DNA of 64,000 nt from Candidatus Poseidonia sp. (GTDB taxonomy: Archaea; Thermoplasmatota; Poseidoniia; Poseidoniales; Poseidoniaceae), in the NCBI GenBank assembly GCA_030829545.1, contig JAURAI010000007.1, forward strand, positions 1-64,000, given 5' to 3'. The stretch's first letter is position 1; the number at the start of each line of letters is the position of its first letter. Positions 57,560 through 64,000 of the stretch are shown here, one piece after another. The position numbers and the translations under genes are program-made. The notes below the pieces were generated by a model. The model searched no databases, was not told the origin of the DNA, and saw only the letters and a list, made by a program, of their open reading frames with translations.

Positions 57560-57883
57560 ATGGACCTTGGCGGATGTCTGACTTCAACCCTCGACGGGGC
57601 TGTCGTGTTGGATGTCGAAGTTCAACCCGGTTCAACCCGTCAAGGCGTGACTGGTTACAACGAATGGCGTTCACGTCTTTGCGTAGCGGTGCGGGCTGAA
57701 GCCAAACAAGGCAGAGCCAACAAGGCTCTCGTCCATGTCCTCGCAACCCAATTGGGACTTGAAACCGAACATATTGAGGTCAGTTCAGGTCTTCGCTCCA
57801 AGCAAAAATCAGTACGAATCACCGTCTCAACGCATAGCGAATTACTTGAGCGAATCAGGTCATTGTTGGAGGCGCTCCAATGA
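57560..57883 (+). CDS. DUF167 (YggU-like) family protein
   Basis: 'LDVEVQPGSTRQGVTGYNEWRSRLCVAVRAEAKQGRANKALVHVLA'; start at internal Met. Confidence 0.85.
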   Translation: MDLGGCLTSTLDGAVVLDVEVQPGSTRQGVTGYNEWRSRLCVAVRAEAKQGRANKALVHVLATQLGLETEHIEVSSGLRSKQKSVRITVSTHSELLERIRSLLEALQ

Positions 57884-58374
57884 CGGCATCCTTTCATGGG
57901 CCCGGACGTGGCTCCGCCAATGCAGAAGAACGCTGGTTGAAAGCAGCCTTCTCATTGGCCGAGTGCCGTCACCGAAATCGCGAGCATCCCTGCGCCATCC
58001 TCGTCGAAGGCCGTCGTGACCGTGAGGCCCTCGAACGCCTCGGCTTTTCTGGCCCTATTGAGGTATTGAATCGTGGATGGCGAGTTGATGATGTGTTGGT
58101 GTACTTGGTGGACACCTACGGTCGGCGCAGTTCAACGGATGGCGGCGCAACCCTCGTCTTACTGATGGATTGGGACCGGACAGGAGGGCGCTTGCAGAGC
58201 ACATGCCGAAGAAATTTGGAATCTCTTGACGTTCGTTTTGATGAAGACCTTCGTCGAACGCTCATGAAATGTCTCAAACCTGAAACCACGGTTGTTGAAG
58301 GGCTCTCTGGCTTGGCTGAAGTTCTCAGGCCACTCATCGATGGCTACGATAGGTTCGAGGATGGCGCAGGCTGA
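57880..58374 (+). CDS. Small Toprim-domain protein
   Basis: 'CAILVEGRRDREALERLGFSGPIEVLNRG' and 'LVLLMDWDRTGGRL' (Toprim E and DxD motifs). Confidence 0.75.
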   Translation: MTASFHGPGRGSANAEERWLKAAFSLAECRHRNREHPCAILVEGRRDREALERLGFSGPIEVLNRGWRVDDVLVYLVDTYGRRSSTDGGATLVLLMDWDRTGGRLQSTCRRNLESLDVRFDEDLRRTLMKCLKPETTVVEGLSGLAEVLRPLIDGYDRFEDGAG

Positions 58375-58856
58375 GGCAAAGCGTCTTCTTTGACCGTGTT
58401 TAGAACCACGTGGGTGTACGAGCGCTCAACACCTTCCAGCGTGAAGACCGTTTTCGTGAGATTATCGAGGTCCTCTCGGTTTTGAACGCGTGCGAGAACG
58501 ATGGAATCCCAGTCTCCAGTGACGTCGTATACGGCAAAGACACGCGGGTCCGCTGCAATCTTTTGCTGCACATCGATCATCTTCCCTTTGAAAATACGCA
58601 GCCCGGCCATGACCGTCATCGACCAGCCAACATAGGCTGGGTTGAGTACGGCACTGTAGCCCTGAATTACTCCAGCCTCCTCAAGCCGCTTCAAGCGATT
58701 GGTCACCGTTCCTTGTGCAACCCCCATGTCGCGGGCAAGTTGCCGATGACTGGCCCGAGCATCTGTTTGAAGAAGCGCCAAAAGTTTGCGATCGGTATCG
58801 TCCAGTAGCATGGTACTCATACTTGCCTCAAGTCTATTGGACTTCAACGCTTTCAC
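58344..58856 (-). CDS. Lrp/AsnC family transcriptional regulator
   Basis: 'LDDTDRKLLALLQTDARASHRQLARDMGVAQGTVTNRLKRLEEAGVIQGYSAVLNP'; RAM-like C-terminus. Confidence 0.93.
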   Translation of the reverse strand: MKALKSNRLEASMSTMLLDDTDRKLLALLQTDARASHRQLARDMGVAQGTVTNRLKRLEEAGVIQGYSAVLNPAYVGWSMTVMAGLRIFKGKMIDVQQKIAADPRVFAVYDVTGDWDSIVLARVQNREDLDNLTKTVFTLEGVERSYTHVVLNTVKEDALPQPAPSSNLS

Positions 58857-58869
58857 GCGTCAGTTTCGC

Positions 58870-60027
58870 TTACGAATCCTTGTTCGGGATGTTGGGATTG
58901 GGCAGCCAAATGTGCTGGCGCCACGCCCCGAGTTCTTCAAGGTCAAGACCCACTTCCACATGGCAATCCTCTTCTTCGGCCTGCCGCAATGAGAGGGTGA
59001 ATACCTTCTCTTCGTTGGGAAGGAGATTCGTTTTCGGAGGCCGACCCCGTAATGCCCATGGCTCCAAAACCTTCCAATCGGTGATGGAAAAGCCAGTGGC
59101 GCCTGCGTGAATTCGGACGGTAATGGTCGAGAGGTCATCGGTTTTCCATGCAGTGGTGATGTGAGGAATCATCAATTCCCTTTTACGGGCATTTGAAACA
59201 ACCGTAGCAGCGATAATGATGGCAATGGCAGAAAATGCAAGGGGCATCCATTGCTGACTCGGTGTGGTATGGAGGTAAGGGGTTGGCAGGTGACCGTGAC
59301 GCAACACCAGAAGTTCATGTTGCATGGTGGCATTGTCAACATCACCGAACAGTGCGATGGTGTATGACCATCCCGCAGGTTCGTCCTCGAGGTCAACGCC
59401 TGCTGCCTCCAAATGGTCAGCCGGCCATTCATAAACCACGCTTGAGGAGTTGAATGCCTGCAAGGAAAAGCCCACCTCAGGACGCATTTCCCGGACCAAT
59501 TGCATTGCTTCACGCCCGTGATGGTCCCTTGCGATATCCTCTGTGAGAACAATGTAGAGGAGGGCTTGATTGGAGAGGTTCACCATCGGGGTGATGTCAA
59601 GATGGAATTGGACAAAACGAATGTTTTCTTCTCCCATGACCACTTTGACTTCTCCTTCCATTTCAACATCGACCCTATCCGGGTTGACTCGATGCTCCAC
59701 AAGGTTGCTTTCGACATCAGTACTGATGTTCACACCGAGATAATCTCGCCGGTAAATGCCGTCATCATCGGGCCAATTTGAACCCGTTTCTTCGCTCCAA
59801 CACCACCAATTCCAACGGACGGAATCAGAAGAAGATGCTGGGATGGCGCGGTTGTCTTCCGAAATAAAGAACTCCTCGAGAAGCGGTTGAGATGCATCAT
59901 CAAGTGGCGCTTTTGCATAGACGGTAAGGCCTTGAGCAGAGGTGATGGGGAGCATAAGTGCCAAAAGAGCGCATGCGACAACGAATCCAAATATCTTGGA
60001 TTGCATGACATTACTCCTCCTCATCAC
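58870..60027 (-). CDS. Secreted/membrane hypothetical protein
   Basis: Signal peptide 'FGFVVACALLALMLPITSAQG', TM 'WMPLAFSAIAIIIAATVVSNARKRE'. Confidence 0.65.
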   Translation of the reverse strand: MMRRSNVMQSKIFGFVVACALLALMLPITSAQGLTVYAKAPLDDASQPLLEEFFISEDNRAIPASSSDSVRWNWWCWSEETGSNWPDDDGIYRRDYLGVNISTDVESNLVEHRVNPDRVDVEMEGEVKVVMGEENIRFVQFHLDITPMVNLSNQALLYIVLTEDIARDHHGREAMQLVREMRPEVGFSLQAFNSSSVVYEWPADHLEAAGVDLEDEPAGWSYTIALFGDVDNATMQHELLVLRHGHLPTPYLHTTPSQQWMPLAFSAIAIIIAATVVSNARKRELMIPHITTAWKTDDLSTITVRIHAGATGFSITDWKVLEPWALRGRPPKTNLLPNEEKVFTLSLRQAEEEDCHVEVGLDLEELGAWRQHIWLPNPNIPNKDS

Positions 60028-61768
60028 GCCACGGTAGCGAGCCTTTGTGACGCAGAATGTTCTGCTCGTTGGTGTCGATCATTAAGGTGATTCGGGCACC
60101 AACCCAAACAGAAATAATTTCTTCTTCTCCTGCAAAAGACGCACGAATGAGGTAGGCTCCAGCAGGAGGGGGAGCCTTGCCGCTGACGGAAGAAAATTCC
60201 TCCAACAAGGGCGCCCATCCTCTCAATAATTTGATGAACACCTCTTCTGGAACATCCAAAACGTTGTGTTTCATGTCTTTTCCGTACATGTAAAGGGCTT
60301 CCTGGCGAGAACGCCATGAGTCCTTTTTGAGCGTGAATGCTGGAATTCCAACGTGAACAACACGCATTGGGTGGAAGGTACCAGCTGGCCAACGTTCTCC
60401 CTTGTTCGTCGGTACGGTTTGGTCGTACAACCGGGTCTTGACCATGGGCGGTGCGAGGTTCATCCGTTTGCCACGCTGCCAAATTGAGTAGGGCGCAGCA
60501 TCCATTCCATAGAGATCCATAACATGTTCCTTGATGGCGTCCTCAGCAAGGACGACTGAATTGACCGTTGGTTTTGGTGCGACTCGCATCTTTGGCTCCC
60601 AACCGGGTTCTCGTTCCCGTTTGGAATGATATGCTTGTGCAATACCTTCGGGTGATGCCTCAGGTCGATGTTGAAAGAGCGCTAGGAAAAATCCACCTGT
60701 GTCGTTATCCATGGGCCATAAGCGACGGCAATTCTTCAACGCCGCAGCGATCACTTGCTCAGTTTCGGAATCATCACTCGACTGAAGAGCGGGTGGAAGA
60801 TGGGCATTTGAGAAAAACGGTAGGGCATGGATTGCCTCATCATCGTCCACTACAGCGCCGTTTTCATCCAATAACGGCCACGAATCAAGTCCAGGGTGCA
60901 TCACGAGTCCCGGGTAGACGGCATCATCAATTGGAAGGAGTTCAAGGTAGGGGCAGCGACGTAGGAGTTCGGCTACAACGGCTTCATTCTCAATGGGGTC
61001 AATGCTGCATGTTGAGTAGACCATGTGTCCGCCTGCTGCCAGCAGTGCTGCCCCTCGCATGGCAATATCCACCTGCATTTTGAACATCCTTCGTCCTTCT
61101 TTGGGTGTCCAATCCCACCAGACGTCCCGATTTTTACGCGTCGTTGCTGAACCGGTACACGGGACATCGGCAACAATTGCATCAAAACCGGGTGGAGGCA
61201 GGCGGCCAAAATGCCGACCATCGTGTTGCGTTACCACCATGTTGGCCAAGCCCAAACGGCTTCGGTTGCTCACCAGCATATTGAGCCGCCCAGAGACAGG
61301 TTCGTTGGCGACAACCACGCCTTGGGGGTGAAGTTCCTCTGCCAGTTGCGTCGCCTTTGAGCCAGGGGCAGCACACATGTCCAAAGCGAGGGTTTCCTGT
61401 GTTAGGTTGAGCAACCGTACGGGAAGCATGCTCGCCGCTTCTTGCCGTGTGATTCGTCCAGTTTCGTGCAGCAGGGCCATCATTCGTTGAGCCAAATCAT
61501 CGGGTGCTCGACCTCGTGCAAAAGGCATGACGAAGGCCGTTTCATCCGGCATCCAAGACAGTGGTTCTGCACCTAAGGCTTTGACCTGCTCAACGGTCCA
61601 ATCACGGTCGCGACGGTGCAAACTTATTCGAAAGGTCTCGGGAAGTGGCTCAAGGGCATAGTGGAGCCAAGATTCGGGATCTTTTCCAAGATGAGTCGTC
61701 AAGGCGGTGAGCGATGATGAACCTGCATAGGTTCGTCGCTCCTCGGTCCTGTCGGTTGCTCCCCTCAC
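60011..61768 (-). CDS. NOL1/NOP2/Sun-family RNA m5C methyltransferase
   Basis: 'LDMCAAPGSKATQLAEEL', 'DAIVADVPCTGSATTRKN', 'MVYSTCSIDPIENEAVV'. Confidence 0.93.
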   Translation of the reverse strand: MRGATDRTEERRTYAGSSSLTALTTHLGKDPESWLHYALEPLPETFRISLHRRDRDWTVEQVKALGAEPLSWMPDETAFVMPFARGRAPDDLAQRMMALLHETGRITRQEAASMLPVRLLNLTQETLALDMCAAPGSKATQLAEELHPQGVVVANEPVSGRLNMLVSNRSRLGLANMVVTQHDGRHFGRLPPPGFDAIVADVPCTGSATTRKNRDVWWDWTPKEGRRMFKMQVDIAMRGAALLAAGGHMVYSTCSIDPIENEAVVAELLRRCPYLELLPIDDAVYPGLVMHPGLDSWPLLDENGAVVDDDEAIHALPFFSNAHLPPALQSSDDSETEQVIAAALKNCRRLWPMDNDTGGFFLALFQHRPEASPEGIAQAYHSKREREPGWEPKMRVAPKPTVNSVVLAEDAIKEHVMDLYGMDAAPYSIWQRGKRMNLAPPMVKTRLYDQTVPTNKGERWPAGTFHPMRVVHVGIPAFTLKKDSWRSRQEALYMYGKDMKHNVLDVPEEVFIKLLRGWAPLLEEFSSVSGKAPPPAGAYLIRASFAGEEEIISVWVGARITLMIDTNEQNILRHKGSLPWRDEEE

Positions 61769-61809
61769 ACCGAGGCCTCATCAAAGGCCTCTTTGGGTCT
61801 TCCGCCACG

Positions 61810-63192
61810 ATGAAAGGGTGCCGCTCACCGTTCCAACTCATGCTGACAGACGGGGCGCCATGGTACCTGCCTGTTTTGTTTGGCTCCTGTTTGCTATGGG
61901 TGGTCAATATGAGCCTTCGCGACGGTCTTTATCAGCGGCCCCGCCTGATGCAAACGCTTCGGTATACACCCGTCGGCCTGGTGGTTGGCCTTCTTCTCTA
62001 TCGCGTACAGGGATTGGTTGACCTCGACCCAATGCACAATGAAATCGTCATGGTGCTCGGCGATGAAGCCACCTTGGGTGAACGTTTTCAATTGCTCATG
62101 ACCGGGCAAGGGGGAATTGAAGGCGCCTTCCTTTCATTGCTCCTTTTTTCCTTATGGTGCTCTCGATTACCGAGTTTAAACAACGCATCTCCCGCAACAA
62201 AAGAATTTGTTCGGGAACGAATGATGGTTCACACAGGTTTGTGGTCGGTGCTTATCTTGACCCTGCTTTTTTCAGAAGAGTCGTATTCGTCACTCACCAG
62301 TCTCCCACAAAGCCCGACCATCGCCCTCTCCACGTGGAGTGTTTTTGGGGCAATAGCGCTGTTTACCCTCCTGCTCATGATGAGTGGAGAGTTGATTGTT
62401 GCAAGCGCTCACAGTTCGCGAAGCGACGAGTGCCATCTTCTTGCTAAACGGGCGACATTGAAAATGATACTAGCCCTCCCAGTAGGCTGGTTTTTGGTCG
62501 TTCAACACGGAGTTTTTGAGCCATTGTGGTGGAGTCGGCCGGGTCACGATCCGTGGCTCCAATTTGCATTCATTGTTCTTGTTTATGCGACCATGGTGAC
62601 CTTTTATCACGGCCCAGCAACAATGCTTGAAGGACATCTTTCACAAAATTCTCGGCAAAGTATCACCCTTGGGGCGACACTGGCTATGACGGGAATTATT
62701 TGTCTCCTCGCCGCCTACATGATGGCTTCAAAGGTTGAACTCTTCAGCCAAGGTACCGGCTCTTTTTTCATTGCGTGGAGAGTCGTTTCAGTGATGTTCT
62801 TGGCCATTTGCTTGGGTCTTTTGCTTCCTGCCATTGGATATGATTCTGCTCACCGACCCGAACAATGGTGGCTTCGTCTTTCGCTTCTCTTGATCTTGAT
62901 TCTCGGAACATTTTACGACGTCATGTTTTGGCTTCTTCTCCCCGGTCTTGCGATGTCAGGGACCCTCTACCTCCTGCTTCCTTGGTGCCTCGAGTCATTG
63001 AATTCAGGGCTACGTCAACGTGCTATCTTCCTGTTGATAGGATTCCTCATGGTCAGTTTGCTCATCGGTGTTTGGGTTGATTCGGCTTTGCTAACCATGC
63101 TTTTGTTGTTGGTCATGATGCCCCTTTCAGGGATGTTAAGCCACTATGTACTTCTCCCCATGGAGCGCCGTAACGCCTCTCAAACTGCGTGA
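61810..63192 (+). CDS. Polytopic membrane protein, unknown function
   Basis: Many hydrophobic segments; start chosen downstream of the overlap with the divergent methyltransferase. Confidence 0.55.
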   Translation: MKGCRSPFQLMLTDGAPWYLPVLFGSCLLWVVNMSLRDGLYQRPRLMQTLRYTPVGLVVGLLLYRVQGLVDLDPMHNEIVMVLGDEATLGERFQLLMTGQGGIEGAFLSLLLFSLWCSRLPSLNNASPATKEFVRERMMVHTGLWSVLILTLLFSEESYSSLTSLPQSPTIALSTWSVFGAIALFTLLLMMSGELIVASAHSSRSDECHLLAKRATLKMILALPVGWFLVVQHGVFEPLWWSRPGHDPWLQFAFIVLVYATMVTFYHGPATMLEGHLSQNSRQSITLGATLAMTGIICLLAAYMMASKVELFSQGTGSFFIAWRVVSVMFLAICLGLLLPAIGYDSAHRPEQWWLRLSLLLILILGTFYDVMFWLLLPGLAMSGTLYLLLPWCLESLNSGLRQRAIFLLIGFLMVSLLIGVWVDSALLTMLLLLVMMPLSGMLSHYVLLPMERRNASQTA

Positions 63193-63278
63193 TTTCGCAT
63201 TGCAACCATCGCGGTTCTTATTAGCGGAAGAAGGAAGCCACGGAATGAAATCTTCCAGATTTCAGGGATGGGACCCTT

Positions 63279-63635
63279 ATGGCACGAGCTTTCCGCGCAG
63301 GCGTAGAATCAAAAAATAAAGTAAGAATGCCACTTCGTCGAAGAATTTGGCAACCAGTTCGTGACCTTCAATCGTTGACATCCAGGGCCAAGCGTTCTGT
63401 TCAAACAATGGGTCCTTCAGTTGAGGTACCATCATTGGTGCGGATTGAAAATGAACATTGGGTTTTCGAGCGTATTGATGAAGAAACCCTTCGCGGCCTG
63501 TCCCACCAATTGGTGGTTCAAGGTGAAAGCAGCAGTACGGTCATCGGTGTTACAGAAAATTTCTCAACCGCCGTTGAAGTTGCAAAATGCATGGCCGAAT
63601 ACGACCAACGTGTAATTCTCATTCAACCTCTCTGA
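63279..63635 (+). CDS. Small hypothetical protein
   Basis: 118 aa ORF; no family recognised. Confidence 0.5.
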   Translation: MARAFRAGVESKNKVRMPLRRRIWQPVRDLQSLTSRAKRSVQTMGPSVEVPSLVRIENEHWVFERIDEETLRGLSHQLVVQGESSSTVIGVTENFSTAVEVAKCMAEYDQRVILIQPL

Positions 63636-63637
63636 AA

Positions 63638-63829
63638 TCAGAAGAGATTCCAAATGGCTTGGACAACGCCTTGATTGACGAGGTAAAAGAACCCAGAAAG
63701 GAAAATACAGGCGAAGTACACTTGCCCTGGTGTAATCTTCCATGAGTCTTCTGATTCCTCATCGAAATAACGAATCAATCCAGCTGCTTGCTGGATACCA
63801 CTGCCGTCGTTTTTCTTCTTTGCTGCCAT
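63638..63829 (-). CDS. Preprotein translocase Sec61-beta (SecG) subunit
   Basis: 'GLIRYFDEESEDSWKITPGQVYFACIFLSGFFYLV' matches the archaeal Sec61-beta pattern (GL.RYF.EE, single TM). Confidence 0.8.
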   Translation of the reverse strand: MAAKKKNDGSGIQQAAGLIRYFDEESEDSWKITPGQVYFACIFLSGFFYLVNQGVVQAIWNLF

Positions 63830-63879
63830 GTGGACCGTTCTGTGCGAGAGCCCACCCCCTTATGAACGCGACGCGCGGT

Positions 63880-64000
63880 TTACTGCTCTTCTTCTTCGGC
63901 CCCGGAAGAGGACAGGTCAACAAATGGAATGCTTTCATCATCGCCCAAATCAGTGATGGATGCTGCTATGGCAGCACGGTTGTTTTCATCTTTCAAATCG
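63880..64000 (-). CDS. Partial CDS, C-terminus only (continues beyond window)
   Basis: Minus-strand frame ...DLKDENNRAAIAASITDLGDDESIPFVDLSSSGAEEEQ* open to window end. Confidence 0.5.
   Translation of the reverse strand, partial: DLKDENNRAAIAASITDLGDDESIPFVDLSSSGAEEEEQ

Overview
The window is a gene-dense archaeal chromosome segment. It carries DP2-type DNA polymerase II large subunit, the primase large subunit PriL, RNA polymerase subunit D with ribosomal proteins S13/S4/S11, pantoate kinase, MptE, DUF373 and Sec61-beta. Together with large TSP3/Ca-binding surface proteins and an aerobic cytochrome oxidase cluster, this fits a Marine Group II (Poseidoniales)-like euryarchaeon; the taxonomy is inferred. 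Positions 1-14.5 kb look like a surface-polysaccharide locus (glycosyltransferases, Wzm/Wzt-like ABC exporter, UDP-sugar dehydrogenase, TupA-like ATP-grasp, two DegT aminotransferases, flippase). It is interrupted by a cysteate-synthase-like gene and a BolA/CGFS-glutaredoxin pair. The remainder is mostly housekeeping genes plus secreted or membrane proteins. The main items for follow-up are: an in-frame TAG in the exporter ATPase; a cysteate synthase homolog in an apparently non-methanogenic context; a SCO protein whose copper-binding fold is split by about 280 residues of duplicated and EGF-like modules; a cytochrome oxidase subunit I fused to a secreted N-terminal domain; a membrane-anchored two-wHTH protein next to a WD40/TSP3 surface protein; and a CDIN1/C15orf41-like TPD nuclease. 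I found no CRISPR array, rRNA, transposase or convincing mobile element. One tRNA (Ser-UGA) is present. All family calls are by eye; no searches were run.
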